From Synchiropus splendidus (taxonomy: Eukaryota; Chordata; Actinopteri; Syngnathiformes; Callionymidae), in assembly GCF_027744825.2 (NCBI RefSeq), contig NC_071345.1:9383501-9447500 (forward strand): DNA of 64,000 bases, in the 5' to 3' direction. Position 1 is the first letter of the stretch. Each line of letters begins with the position of its first letter. Position numbers and translations under genes: made by a program. Of this stretch, positions 46,815 to 60,188 are shown piece by piece. The notes beneath the pieces are model-generated. The model made no database searches. It had not been told where the DNA came from and saw nothing but the letters and a program-made list of their open reading frames with translations.

Positions 46815-48100
46815 CTCGCAAGTCTTTTGGCATTTTCTTTGACTGGAGACGTCAGATTTGTCTTCCATATTTGATGTCAAATTTGTAAAATTTTAAGATC
46901 AATTTATGCTTTCATAAATGTTTTGTTGGATAAACTCAAGTTCATCGTCTTTCACATCACGACAGACAGATCTACAATGATGACAGAGGAGACAGAGACG
47001 TTGCTCTATCAATAACTGAGTTATAAAGTGAAGAGCAACTGCCTCTTCACTGTGAAATGTTGTGGTTCTGTGAACTTTTTTTTACAAGTCTGATCCACGC
47101 TGAATGATGCAAGAACTTTCAAGATCCCCACCAGAGATTATGTAAATTCCTCAGAGCTCACAACCGCCATCAACTATTTGCCACCGACGGGCCAAAACAA
47201 ATTGTCAATGTGTTTGCCAAAGCTGTTTGGCTGGAGGTGGAGCTGTGAAAGGAGGGATTTGGACACTGGATGCATGAGGCAACAGGTATTAAGACTGCCA
47301 GCTCTGCTCGCCTTCGCCAAGTCATAAATCTGCGAGGAAGTGTTTGGCATGCAGCAACTCACATCCAGCTTATTATGTAAAAACATGCTCAGTGTCGACA
47401 CTCGGGTCCGTTGAGCAGCGGCGGAGGAGAGTGGGAGATCTCCGGCACCGGCAACTGACGCCATCGCAGACGGCCGGCGTCTACGAGATAATACGATGAG
47501 CGCTGCTGCCGTTTTTTTTTCTTTTGTGTGTCTCTGCTTTGAGCCGCCAGGCAGCGCTGCGGTGAGAGACCCGAAATGACTTCTGGGAACTCGTCAACCT
47601 GAGATCTGTTCATGACTGGTCATTTTAATTGACCACTCGTACCAGAGGCGGACAAATCCCCCCCTCCATCTCGAGAGGACTGAGAGTCCCTCGCTTGGTG
47701 TTTGGAACGATGCCCTCAGGTGATGGAAATCATGGAAATGAGCTTGCAGTTCGGTGGTTCGATGACTCTGGAGTTTTATGTACGGAAACTGTTACGCAAG
47801 CTTGTCAGAAACAATGGAGGAGAGTCAAAGTGGTCTCGGTGTGTTTGGGCGACTAGAGAGATGCCATTGGTCCTTTCCGCCTGCAGCAAAGTTTTCCCAA
47901 GACTTCGGAATAAAGCTCACATTTTAAACCCATTCTCACTCCCAAATGGTGACTATTTTCGAGTGACTTTTGCAAATTATATTGACACAGAAGTTGTTGC
48001 ATGTTGACGCAGAGTACTGGCTTCTAATGGGTGACCCCAATAGGGAATTAGAATTCCACATGAAGCCGCCACTGATGGTTATATGCAACACGTCTAGTCG
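46815..48100. other. non-coding sequence, no gene seen
   Basis: Overlapping frames of 74-101 codons at 47174-48007 with no domain. No exon supported. Confidence 0.4.
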
Positions 48101-48103
48101 TAT

Positions 48104-48403
48104 AAGTAACATCCGACTTACGAACGGGATCGGTTCCGACCAACCGGTCGTAAGTCAGATTGGACGTAAGTCAAATGCCATTCAAAGTAGCAGACGTGAG
48201 GGCTATAGGAACTACTGTAGTGGTAGATGGCTGTGTGAGAGTGAGATGCTGGGATACTGTGCTGCCGTAACTGTCATACGCGATGCCGCGCTGCTACGTG
48301 CTGCGGTGCCAGACATTGAATAAAAACAAAAAGAGCATCTGCTGGTCATGGTTGTAAGTACGGGTGGACGTAAATCGAGCAGGTCGTAAGTCGGATGTTA
48401 CTT
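48104..48403 (+). mobile_element. 300-bp MITE with perfect 20-bp terminal inverted repeats, copy 2
   Basis: 48104-48123 (AAGTAACATCCGACTTACGA) is exactly inverted at 48384-48403. Sub-terminal sequence repeats the motif (CGGTCGTAAGTC, GGACGTAAGTC). The interior has no meaningful frame. The element at 24785-25073 is the same family in inverted orientation. It is a non-autonomous DNA transposon; the superfamily is undetermined. Confidence 0.85.
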
Positions 48404-48409
48404 GTACTT

Positions 48410-50900
48410 GAAAACAAAGATAGATTGCTCAGCTTGGAGTTTGGGGTCACTACTCCCCAAAATATACTCTGCAATGGAACTCAATTAGCACAAAGAGAAC
48501 AGAGGAGGATGGAGGACGACTGAGAAAAATCCATGTCCCCAAAAACAGACAGCGTTTTAGGCTACTTGTGTGGCTCCGACTTCAAGAGCAGAAAATTAAA
48601 TCTGACACTGCTCTCGGAGCCCGACCACAGTCACCTGCCAAAAGTCTGACACTTGCAGTGCTGACCACCGACAACCTCACGACCAACTGTCCATCCAACA
48701 TATGTGAACATTTCAAGCTACTTATAATCCATGCATTGTTTCCTACCTTTCTATATACTTTCTCCTCCCACAGTATAAAACATTGATGATGTTAGCTATT
48801 TTCCACATTAAATATTAAGATAATAATCATGTTTTTGCAGCTATTCATCTTTTTAAGTTGCATTTACTCACCAAGAGAGGAAGCTGTTTATTGACATGCA
48901 GATGAAACGCGGCTCTCCTGGGCTGTATATTGCCAACATATTTTCAAACGCCTACGTGTGTTTGACTATATTCTCAGATAAATCTGCGTATAAATAAAGG
49001 TTTTAATAGACTTGTGCCACAAACTCATGCTGTTTACCATGACTTCCATCCACCACACAGATTCTTGGCTGCGTCCGCCCCCCGAGAGGCAGATCACGCA
49101 TGTTTGTGTCGCGCAAATATACGCTTGTGTTGCTTCAGCGTGCCACAGCAGTGCTGCAACAGAAGCAGCATTAGCTGATACCACTGAGGTTTTCAGACTC
49201 TTCTGATCATATTTTTTGGGGAAAAATATGGCATAAGCTTTTTATGGAAGTAAACAAGTCTTTTCAGAGTGACTTGGGGCAATAGATTTTTTTTAAATCA
49301 TGATGGTTGCGAATGTACCCGTCCTTTTCTGATCACATGCGTCCATGCGTTCTTTTTCGTTTAAATTGTTCACCAATATAAGTTCACCAATATATCCACC
49401 TGGGGGAGCAGCCCAGGGTCAAAAGTTTATGATATACTCCAAAACCAACATGGCGACTGTGGGAGAAGTATTGATAATGTACCTCTTACACAAAAGACGA
49501 AATGGAGGCCGCGTTGTAGAGGGTGGTTGGTGAGATTAGTAAACGTATCGCGACTGGAGGACGGAGAATTTCCGCTATTGCTACATCTTCTTAGAGTATC
49601 GGGTAGTCGCTGCAACACTGCCCTCCATGGTTTCAGCTGGTACTGCACCATTTGGCCCGTATCCGTGAGTTTTGAGGGAACAACAGTAGGCTCTGTCCAT
49701 ATCTGTATCCATATGTGTCGTCGAGCCCAAATGGGCCTTAAGAAGGTCCAAGCATAGTAAATCAAAATGACCCTGTTGACTTGAATTAACCGCTGCATCA
49801 CAGTTTGTGAATAGTGGTTACGGTGATGCTAAACCTGCGGGACAGTTACAGTAGTCCTCACCGTCCTGCGCTAAAACACTTGTTTGTTTCTCATTAGAAT
49901 CCTCCGTCTTCACCACTTAACCTCGCTGTAAAACCGAATAATGGCGTCTCTGTAGCTGAACAAAGTCAACGCGTGACCAAAGGGGAGTCTCGTCTTTGTC
50001 AGGCCGATTGTAAGCCGGACCGTGTGTGTGTTCCAGTGATTTATTCAGCCCCCCCGCTGACCGCCATGTAGTGGCTGGACTCCCTGCCGCTGGCAATGAC
50101 AGGCTCCATAGCAATCTGCCAGACACACAGCAGGAGAAGACAAGCTCCGGGCTTCTGTTCTCCATCTGCAACTGCATCCCATTTTCTCCCCGACATCATC
50201 TATCTCTCGCTTTCTATGGAGCCTTCAGCAGTGTAACGTTCTAACTAAACGGTGATTAGTCATCTTGGGCAAGACGGGATCACATTAGCGGAGCGTGTGC
50301 GAAACCGGAATTAAATGTTCCTCGATTATATGACATGACATGTTGCCAGCATTTACATGCTGCAATCGCTGTGTTTTTCTGAGACATCATAACCTGTGTA
50401 TTTTTATGTCATCAAGTCTCATAAACGGTCAGAAATAAACTTCACGCTGCTAGCTGTTTTATAATAATATAACAACTGTTTTATTACTACATTTATTTTC
50501 AATGTTGAATCAAATATATTATCTGCATTTTCTTTCACTTATATAATACTCCCCGCTTCAATATCCAGTATCAAAAATCACAGTCTGATTCAGATGCGTC
50601 ACTTGAAAGGTAATGCTTCTTCTGGAGAGAGCAGGTTGTGACATTCTGCTGGGCCTAGAAACACTGTGACTGCATGCAAATCTGATATCGATGTGGTCAC
50701 ATGCTGGAGCTGTGTGTATATACATGTTGTCGACGGCGTCTGCTCTCAGAAACACATTTTAAAGACGCTCGTAAAGATGGTCTCGTGATCTCTCATCAAA
50801 CACAGACGCTTCTTCAAGCTAAATATCGCCACTTGTGACGCCAAACACCTCAGATTATTATAAATAAGAATGATAATCTCCCGCTAACATCTGGGTGAGG
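48410..50900. other. non-coding sequence, no gene seen
   Basis: 49380-49780 contains overlapping frames on both strands (up to 124 codons on the minus strand) and might be an old transposon, but no transposase motif could be recognised. The rest looks unique. Confidence 0.35.
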
Positions 50901-50914
50901 GCTATGAAGCAGAC

Positions 50915-51010
50915 GCTGAGGAAGGGAGGTTGGATCCACAGCGTATTGCAACCACCAGGATTCAAACCCAGGACTCTACAGCCATGTTGTTACACAGTCG
51001 GCCAACCAGC
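50915..51010 (-). repeat. possible tRNA-derived SINE head
   Basis: The minus strand reads 'gctggttggccgactgtgtaac', then 'gtagagtcctgggtttgaatcctgg'. The latter resembles a tRNA T-arm/B-box (GGTTTGAATCC) at a spacing compatible with a tRNA-derived SINE. No full cloverleaf can be drawn, so it is not a tRNA gene. Confidence 0.35.
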
Positions 51011-52540
51011 TACTATCACTGCTGTCAGCATGTGGCACCAAAACATCATCAATGCGGGAGGATGTTGATAAAAGTAAAGATAGACAATAAACTAGCATCC
51101 AACATGCTGAAGATGGCAGTGTGTTTGTGGGAAAAAAGTGTCACTGCCATTCCCATGTCTTAAAACGAATAAAGTATTGGTTATTCAAGAAAGCTAGTAA
51201 TATTGCCGGAGCACTTTGTTTCACGTGAAAACAAATCACTGAATAAAAGAGGGAGCTGCATTAATAAACTGAAGCTGAATTGCTCATCAGCAGACAGTTA
51301 GCATCTCCACACTCCTCTTCCCTCCACTCCGCTCTCGCTCTGACAACAGATCCATCACTTCCACCATATGCCTTGATGTCATATTCCTTGAGAGCGAGTG
51401 GGCGGGTGGGGAGTTGGAGGGGGGAGGCTACAAGGAACTGGTTGCGTCCATCTGGTCTACTTTCTGGAACATTCCAGTGTGTTAACATTTGCACGGCTGT
51501 CAGATAGACGATAAAACTCTGATCTCTATCCATGTGAAGAAAAGCCAGCATGCTAAGTAGAGTCCGGAATACTGAACGTACAGGATCAGCTCACAAGTCA
51601 CAGAGGAGCAAACTAAAGTAGCGTCTTAACTCAGGAAACTACACTCTACCTCACTCATCGCAGCAGAGTAACAGAGTAAACAAGACGCGTTAGCTTTTGA
51701 CAAACATTTTTTTAGGCGCTATTCAGCTCTAATGTTGAGCGCATTATTATTATTATTATAGAGGCGTGTCCCGCGGCAACATTATGACCACCAGTTCTAG
51801 GAACGCCATGGACGTGCAAGGTACAAGGGACTCCTTTATAGCAACCTGTTTTGTCAGACACCCAAAATGATAATACATGACTTGGAATCCCAACAATATC
51901 GTGGTTCACTGTCCATGGACTTGGTGGATCAGAATTTTTTTACTACTTCATTCTATTGCACCTGACATGTTGAAAATCTGAGCAGATTGGCTCAGCAAAG
52001 TCGCACCACTGAGACACCAGTGTGTCGCCCACAGCCTTAGTCAGCATTTGTTATGGATTTTCGTGCAAAAATGTGCGTCTATTTCTGGGCCTCCAATATC
52101 AGGTTCTGGGTGTTCTACAAGTTCTGGTACTGAAGCTAAGCAAGGCACCATTGTGAAGAGGGTGAAACATGGGTTGATAAGGTCACGAGGAGGGTTTGTA
52201 AAGGATTAAAATATCTAAAAATAATTAAATATACAGTTTCTACTCGGCCTGTTATGGACAGGAATCGAGGGTGAAACGTTACATATCCAGACACGAGAGT
52301 GACACTATAATACATTGCAATCCTCTAAGTAAACCATTCTTGTAAACAATAAATGACAAGAAACAACTAATTCCAAAGTTGTCTAAGAAGCATGCATTCA
52401 TTCTGTGTTAGCTGTATGCTACATCAGTGCAGTGGGTTTGTAGGTTTAATGTGTTGACTCTCAGGTGGCACATGGACTACAAACAGCATGGCATCTTGTT
52501 ATCTATTACACAGTACTGAATCTTACATCACTCGCTGTAG
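51011..52540. other. non-coding sequence, no gene seen
   Basis: Frames of 65-96 codons without domains. A short (ATT)n run occurs at about 51744-51758. The segment 51765-52190 may be an old interspersed repeat, judged by texture only. Confidence 0.35.
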
Positions 52541-52544
52541 GCCA

Positions 52545-52690
52545 GTGGTTGGAAGCGTCAGAAAACTCAAGATTGCTGACACGTCTAAAGATTTATTTAA
52601 CAAATATCAGTATATTTCACTTTAAAAAATCGGTACATTATTGTTCCGCGACATTTGAGTGTATCGATACGTTCCTCCATCTCTAGTTTC
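52545..52690. repeat. fragment resembling the 'gatacgatac' repeat family
   Basis: Contains 'aaaaatcggtacatta' and 'gtgtatcgatacgttcctccatctctag', recalling the ends of the 18.7-kb and 44.5-kb elements. Short and diverged. Confidence 0.35.
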
Positions 52691-52850
52691 TACTTGGTGT
52701 ATTTTCAGAAGGGTTATAATCCATAGTTCACAGTCTTTTTGATGTTCATGTAAAAATAAGCTAAGCTAATAAAGCTAAGTTAATTCGCAATTAATGTCTT
52801 ATTAATCACACATTTTTTTATCTGTTGCAACTTAAAGGGAGCTGTTCTCA

Positions 52851-53003
52851 ACACCAGAGTGGCATGACATTTTCATCATACAAACATCTGTTTACTCCAA
52901 CAACTCAACATAACAGATACTGTCCAGAACCTCAGAGGTTCTGAAGAGGCTCAACAACATGCTGCCAGCATAACATTGTAAACATTATTGGCCACTCTGG
53001 TGT
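52851..53003. mobile_element. possible small MITE with 13-bp inverted ends
   Basis: ACACCAGAGTGGC (52851-52863) is exactly inverted at 52991-53003 as GCCACTCTGGTGT. Inside, CAGAACCTC-A-GAGGTTCTG (52925-52943) is a perfect short palindrome. No coding capacity. A second copy elsewhere would be needed to confirm it. Confidence 0.45.
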
Positions 53004-53029
53004 GAGCGGTATGACTTAACTCATTTTTA

Positions 53030-54830
53030 GTGTGAGGAGATTAATAAGAGATTAAGATTAATAGATTAATAAAAACGGTATTTTAATATAATTGTGTAAC
53101 GTTTCCCATCAGAAAAAGAAGAACTGTAAAAGTTTTTTTCTCACACAGTTGTCGATCCACAAGTGACCCAAGAGCAAAAGAAGTAGTCTGGGTATCTTTG
53201 CTTGGGCTGCTGCTACCACGACTTTTTACAACAAAGAAAATGGCTATTTCACAAAAACAGCTTCAAACAAAGCAAAGAAAATGCAAGTCCAAAATGAAAA
53301 AGCAACTTGGATGGGCTCCAAGTGCAGCTAAATGGACTCTCGGTCTCGGAAACAGATGAAGTGCAGCAGAAAACACTTGAGAACACATGTTCATGCACTA
53401 TGCTAATCTGTTATGTGTTTGAAAGGCCGGACTGTAACCTGAATGTAAAACACAGACGCGCACACGCACCGCCGCACATGTACTCGCCCCTGAGGCGCAT
53501 CATTCCAGAAGAGGGATAACCACAAGCAACACACCCCCCCTCTGATCGACTCCACGTGCCATGGAGCAATTACCGCCATTAAACTATCGGCCACCTGTTA
53601 ACTGCCATGTAAATATTCATCTGCAGCCGAGAGAGCAGTTCAGCCACTGGCCTGCATGGAAATGAGCGGTGCACTAAATCAGCCGTGTGACAAGTCGCTG
53701 CGAAGGGACGAGAAAAGGTTAGCCAGCTCATGAAATGTAAATGCTATGTTACCAAAGGAAAACAAAGTGTGGGACGGGGACCTGCGCCGCACGCATTTGC
53801 ATGGGAGATGGAAAAAGCTGTTGCTATTGTTAGCAGTCAGTTAGCAGCTATAAATAAAGCTGTGTCTCCTCTGAACAAACCAATTATTGGCAATGAGGAC
53901 CAGAGACTCTGAAAGTAAACAGAGCCACCACAACTCAACTGTGGAGCTTAGACCGGAACATAATGTCACACTTTTATTTGCTACCTGCCTTCAGAAACAC
54001 TGAACTACTACCACCACACATCATATTCCTGATCCCACTTCTGCCCTAAATACTACTGATACTACATAGCAGGAGTAGTCATAGCAAGATGCAGTATAGA
54101 TTTGCTGCTTCAACCAGGGAAGTGTTCGACTATTATTATAGTATACTGGTATTACATTTCAATGCTTACTATCGCAACAGCTATCGCACCAACTACTGTA
54201 CAAGTATCTCAAGTTTGGATGTGTTGCATCGCAGTTGGACGATGAGAGCTGTGGCGACCAAGTTACAGTGTGCAAGACCAGTTCTAATAGTTTATAATAA
54301 ATAGTGATTAAACAAGATTCTTTGTGTCCTCAACAGGCCACCGTAGACATGTTGTGTGGATCAGAGTCTGATGAGGACTGTTGTTGAGCTACTTGTGCAG
54401 GCTGATGGAGCTTAAATAACCGACTGTACTATCTTCCTTTCCTCACCTGACCAGCACCTAGAGAAAGACAAGACAAAGATCCTTTTACCACTGCTCCTAC
54501 AACTGCTATTATTAACATCCCACCGATTATCGGACGACTTGATGAAACAACTACGACAAAAATGCATGTATTTTCCTGTGCTTTATTTTATCATATTTAT
54601 ACCACAAACACTCTTATTCTTCAACTAAATCTAATACTAAAACAATTTTCTCCAGTATACTACTGCGGGTAAACCTCACTGTACTAGTACTGTTCTGACT
54701 TTCATGACAGTTCCTTTTCACACTGCATCTGCATCTCATGCTCTACATTATAATATAATGTATATAACAATGTTCTGCTAGCACACTTTCTACAAATGTT
54801 TCTTACAATATTAGAATGTCACTTAGAGAA
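53030..54830. other. non-coding sequence with one enhancer-like stretch
   Basis: 53540-53690 (GAGCAATTACCGCCATTAAAC, GTAAATATTCATC, GCACTAAATCAGCC) is repeat-free and looks regulatory. The remainder has frames of 60-71 codons lacking domains. Confidence 0.35.
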
Positions 54831-54837
54831 CAATTTA

Positions 54838-55276
54838 CCATAATTTCTGGACTATAGAGGCCTTCGGAATATTAGCCATGCCCACTAAATTTAAGAAGGA
54901 AAATTGTTCTTGTTCATACATGTGCTGTCTGCTCCGTAGAAATGATCACTTCTAGTTTTGAAAACAGGGTCCAGCATCCAGACTGACTCATGGAACAAAC
55001 TGGGCAACATTCTGAACTTGCTCACGTGTCTGAAGTTCCAACACCACAGCCGGTCTCAGCTGCTGCCTCTTGTCTCCGGTTCTCCAGGAGATCTGTTTTG
55101 TCGCTTTAAAGTCTATAAAACACTTGTGATTTCATGGTTTTGATGTGACGAGGCTCAATATTTTGGCAGCATGACGCTCTTTAGCCTGTAAAAATCCATA
55201 TATTAGCCGTGTCATTGTATAAACTGCAGGGTTCAGACCGCAAGAAAAAAGTAGCGGCTGATAGTCCGGAAAATTC
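54838..55276. mobile_element. MITE ending 'ggcttatagtccggaaaat' (diverged)
   Basis: The left end 'ccataatttctggactatag' and right end 'agcggctgatagtccggaaaatt' form an imperfect inverted repeat. The right half ('ttagccgtgtcattgtataaactgcagggttcag') matches a widespread teleost repeat. A frame of 83 codons on the minus strand runs through the right end; it is derived from this repeat and is not a gene. Confidence 0.7.
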
Positions 55277-55279
55277 CTC

Positions 55280-58200
55280 ACGAATACGAGAGAAAATGTC
55301 AATGTTCGAGACAAACTAGCAAACATGTTTGGATCAACAGAACTATAAACCAGAGGGAAAAGTGAGACACCGATTTGGGGCATAGAGAAACTTAAGACTC
55401 AAATCAACCCTTCTGGTTAAACATTCATGCCGACAGTGATTTCAGCAAGACTCCCAAACATGTCTGTGTTGTACAATGCGACGACGTCAAGTCCACCCCA
55501 AACACCTGTGGCGACCACAGAGGGATGTCTCGGTGTTATGGACGATTTCCTGTCTTCAAAACGCTTCTTCAGTGTCGTATCTGACTCCAATCCCGTCTCA
55601 CGACTCTGCGTGCTACCGTCTAGACATCTGGACACCTGAAACCTGTTCATGTAACTCAAAAAGCCTTCAGTGCCTCATGCCCGCGCCACCCCCAGCCGAA
55701 AGTAATGACCCCTGACCAGGTGCTGCTTTTTTAACATGCGGCGTGTAAATCAATATTACATTAAAAGGAGGGGCTTTTATGCCTCTCACAACTCTGCGGC
55801 TCATGTTTTACGTCGTGTTTAATCTCAGATAAAGCAGCACAATGAAACGGGATCATGTGGACTCTTCACAGGTGTGATTTCACTCGATGACACAATCGGC
55901 GTCGGTATTCGCAAACACGCCTGGCTTTTATCGCCCGACTTGTTTTCACTTGTGATGCAAGTGTGTTATCTTGAGAAATGTCTGCCCTGATCCCAATAAT
56001 TTTTTATTCGCAGCCGTTGGAAGTTGAGCACACATCTGTCTCCGGTCACTGTTTACACGCTCTTTCACCATAAAGTACTCCCGAGTCACACACGCACACA
56101 CACCAGGAAACACACACATCTTCAGGGAATCTCATGCCTAATTCAAAGCGGCCTTATGAGTCCCCTGGCGGATCCGCACAAAGTCCGCTCAACACATGCA
56201 CACAGACATTCAATCACTGGGAAGCAGCGCAGGCCACATATAAATCCATCTAGTAAAGCGCCTCGCTGAGCGTTCCCAATGCGAATGAGATGTCCCAAAA
56301 CCTTATGGCGGCTTATCTGCTCTCTGTAAAGGCTGGGATGTGATCTACGGCGGCTAATTGAAGCAGGGGGAGGTTTTATTTGCACAATAAGGCCAAATAA
56401 ATCAATCTAGTTTGTTATAGCCACAGACAGTTTTGCCGAAAAGATTTATACTGATGTAGATTTGAACCATGTAGTGGGGAGAAAAGTATCCCAGCAGTGT
56501 TGTGGCTTTTGCCTCGTGAATCAGTCTTTCTAGAACTTGATTTGTTTAGCAAAAATAAGAGCAAGAAGTTTGTGACTATAAAGATTTAAGTATGAGCTGA
56601 TTCCCCGAGTGGATGGAGGAGGTGGAAGCATCTTTGGGTAGTGCTGAAGAAACCATAGGAGGATGAGCTGAGCCAAAAGATAAGCTTCCGGAGAGTGTCT
56701 AGAGAAAGAATGAGCGGCTCGGTCACCCGGGAGAGACTCAAAGTAGAACCACTACAGTGCCGGTGGCACAGGCATCCTGACTCGCCCAGATTCCTCCTGC
56801 GTGAGGGGCTGGAAATGTGCCAGTCTCCAATATGGCATTTGCATTAGGTTACCGCACGATTCGGCTCACGATTGTTTGCAGGTTGGTGTTTTATTCTGGG
56901 GTCTGTTTGTCGCATTAGCCGCAATGCTAACTGATCAAAGTCAGTTATTTTTATTTCTTCAGGCTTCCTAAAGGCAGTAGGATTTATACTTGAAAACAGA
57001 GTCAAACTGTTCATGTGAAATTGTGCGTACTGCACACTCAAGTGGTCGCCTCTCAAATTTATTAAAAAAAAAAAAGGAGATCAAGAGGGCGGAGCTAAAG
57101 ATAGTGACAAGACAACATGGCGGATCAGAGGGGATACATTGTGGCCTTTTATTGACTATGGAAGTATATTGAAAGTAAAAAAGGTTTGGCGGTCTCCGCT
57201 ACAGCTAGCATTCCTTCTTTTTCACTTAGTCTTGTGGAAGAAATTTCCTTCTCCGCATACGTCATCGTGACTATCAGTGCTCTGATTGTTTTACGCACCT
57301 CGACTTGCCACCCAAGTTTCCCAGCTGTGTGCTGGATGCGGCAAACGTGACGCCAGAAACACACTGAAGGTATGAAACATGCTGCATCCCCTGCTCCTGC
57401 TCTGTAGTGTGACGGTTTTGTCGCAGGTAATCGCACCTCTCTGTCGACTTCACATGCAAATCAGTCGCTTCCGACAAATGGCTCACATAAAGTGAAATAT
57501 AATCGCGATAGCTCAAAACAATTCCATATATCCCCAGCTTGCAAGCTAACAACAACAATAAATCAAATCAGACAAAGGAAAGAAAATCGACTTTAATGTA
57601 ATAACAATAAGCCGAGGCCAGCCAGGATCAAGCGCAGCACGCTACTCACCACAACCCCGACATGTCGCCCGCACCCTCTTGGAGCCCCCCATTTTAATAT
57701 AGAATATGGCGTTCACCCTCGGGCCTGACCACTAGTGGCAGGGCTGATGGTCGTGCCTGATCTCCGCTGTAGCTGGTTAGGCAAGTCTGACATCTGTGAT
57801 TCCCCACAGTCGGGGTGAGAGCTGAGCTCGATAATACACCAGGGCAGCGCTGTCGGGGGAGACGCACACTTTTCTGCTCTGCCTCTTCTGGTTTATACCA
57901 AAGACCACACGCAGCAAGACATTCATTTGAGTGACGGCAGACATTCCAAAAATCTTTAAGGGAAATAGCACAACTCTTGTGGAGCGGGTTTGATAACCAT
58001 GTGAAAAGTTGGTGCTAAAAACGTCTGACTAGTTTTTGATATATATCTATACATATATAGATTATATAAAACCAAAAACATAATTATTCAGTGACAATAT
58101 GTTTCTTTCAGTATGTTTTGAGGGATCCCAGGATTAAGGGATCCTAGATGTAAAGGATTTTAAAAAGTAAATTCAATATACAGAAGCCTTCTCATGTCTT

Positions 58201-60180
58201 TAAGGGGCTGCACTTGAATCACCGTAACTATCGGCTGCACTCATGAATCCTTTTCCTTCAAGTGCCTGGAATATGTTTCTAACAACGTAAATATCTCGCA
58301 TGTTATGACATAAACACGTGTCACATCAATGAGGAGAAAAGTAGAACCATGTACTTGCCTCATTTGCACCTTTTTATATTGCAACTTGTCATGTTATTTT
58401 CGCGAACTCCAGTTCTAGCCCTAACTTGAAAATATCTCAAGCTAAGGGTCAAAGGTCACGCTGGACAACTGGACTTGTCTTGACTTTTATTATTAGTTAA
58501 GCACAAAGAGGTTGAAGACCTTCCAGAATACGATAAATAAATAAATAAACAAGCAACTCAATCTTGTTCAGACATCAAATTCAAAGTCAATTTTTCACAC
58601 CATCCGTGTCTCCAGGCCGAGCACAAGCTGACGGTCTTTGGAGACAGCGTTGAACATGTGCTCCTTTGTGAGAGAGACTTGTGCCACAGGTGAGCCTTGT
58701 GAGCCAGTTCCTCATTTCCTGGATTTGTTTTTTCTTTTTTTTTCCTATTGGACTCAACACAACTAAAACCACTTTGTGAACAAAAATGCGTAAATGCTGT
58801 TGCCTTCCAAAGTGAATGAGAACTAAATGTTTGAGATGAAGATTGTTGACCGTTTCACACAGGCTTGTGCGATAGTTTAAAAAATATTGTAATTTGTTTA
58901 TTTTCAGAATTGTTTATTTACTATTTGGTACTATCTTTACCAATTTGCATGCATTTTTTCTTAAATTTTGTCATTTTAATTAAATGGATTTAATTCCAAT
59001 CTAGAATTATTAATTACTAAATTCGTTTTTATTATTTCCTCTTTAAACATCTTGAAAATTAGATCCTTGCAAGTGACTTTAAAAATGCAGATGAGGTTAA
59101 TGAAATCCCAAGATTTTTTTAGAATTAAATAAAAAAAAATAATAATAAAGATTTCAACAAAGTGTATCTGTGTGTTTCCATAAAAATGTGTGGCTTATTC
59201 AGTTTTTTCAATTTTATACAGTTTACAATTCAATTCAATTTTGACTTGGTTCAGTATAGTCAGTTCCAATTTTGCCCAAATATGGAGAAGATTCTCAGAG
59301 AACTAGCTCTGTAAACAGTAGGAGAAACATCTCACTTGGTGCATTATTCAAAATACTCATGTTTACAAAAACTACAGGCCATTATAACACAATACTTTTC
59401 AACATCTTTTGTTGCTACATCGTGAACATTAGCGCTCAGCTCTGTTTTCACACCTAGTAGCAGCTTTTTTTTCATCCGCAAATAGTGCTGAGTCTCAAAA
59501 TAACAATCTCATTAACCATGACTTTAAGAAAGGTTTTTGGGTCGCTGCGAGTGAGAACGTGAAATCTGGTGTGAGAAATGTGTCGAAGAATTATCACCTC
59601 ATTGTGGGTTGCAGGGGGCATTTAGCGCATTTTCCAGCCGCTGCATATTCACTGAAAGGTCGGAGGCTGGGCCAGTGGGGTGAAGAAACTGTAAAGATTA
59701 CGTTACCAATCAGATTTTCAATTCATGCTCAAACACTTGCTGACCTGCCGATCAAGCCTGCTCCTGTGTGCCCGCCATAGATAAGTCCGGCCGCCCGACA
59801 CCACAGGCAGCTGACCCTTGGCTGACCTCTGAACTGGTGACTGGGGTGTTAATGTTCACCCTCACCGGGGTCGCAGCCTGTGTGTTTGTTTTATGATGCA
59901 GAGTGAGCAATCTCAGGGCGGATTGTTGTATCAGTGCTTTGCCCCCGAAAGTCTGCAAACACGACCGACAGAAGCTGAAAAATATTTTTACCTCACTGCT
60001 GCTCGTGAAGGTTTCTGACCTACCCTTCCACAAGCCTGTAAGAACAAGGTAATGTTGATAATGCTGCGTGAACCAGACTGAAGTCCCTCTCCGTTTAGCT
60101 CTGCTTCATTTCACTAAGATTCAAATGTTCTATTGTAAGATGTAGCACATTTGCTTCACAACACTAGGACTGAACACTTG
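55280..60180. other. non-coding sequence, no gene seen
   Basis: About 4.9 kb with frames up to 99 codons, none with a domain. 55740-55990 and 56340-56420 (CGGCTAATTGAAGC, CCAAATAAATCAATC) look enhancer-like. 58860-59260 is AT-rich. A 34-bp TA-rich patch lies at 58038-58067. Confidence 0.4.
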
Positions 60181-60188
60181 GATGCAGA

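Noticed and set aside
49427..49801. Harbinger-like transposase fragment
   Set aside because: The texture suggested an old transposon, but no catalytic or DNA-binding motif could be recognised in any frame.
50915..51010. tRNA gene on the minus strand
   Set aside because: Only a B-box/T-arm-like string is present; acceptor and anticodon stems cannot be formed, so a SINE remnant is more likely.
55132..55383. Minus-strand 83-codon frame containing NPAVY, reminiscent of the seventh helix of a G-protein-coupled receptor
   Set aside because: Most of it lies in the right end of a widespread MITE (54838-55276), so the motif is coincidental.
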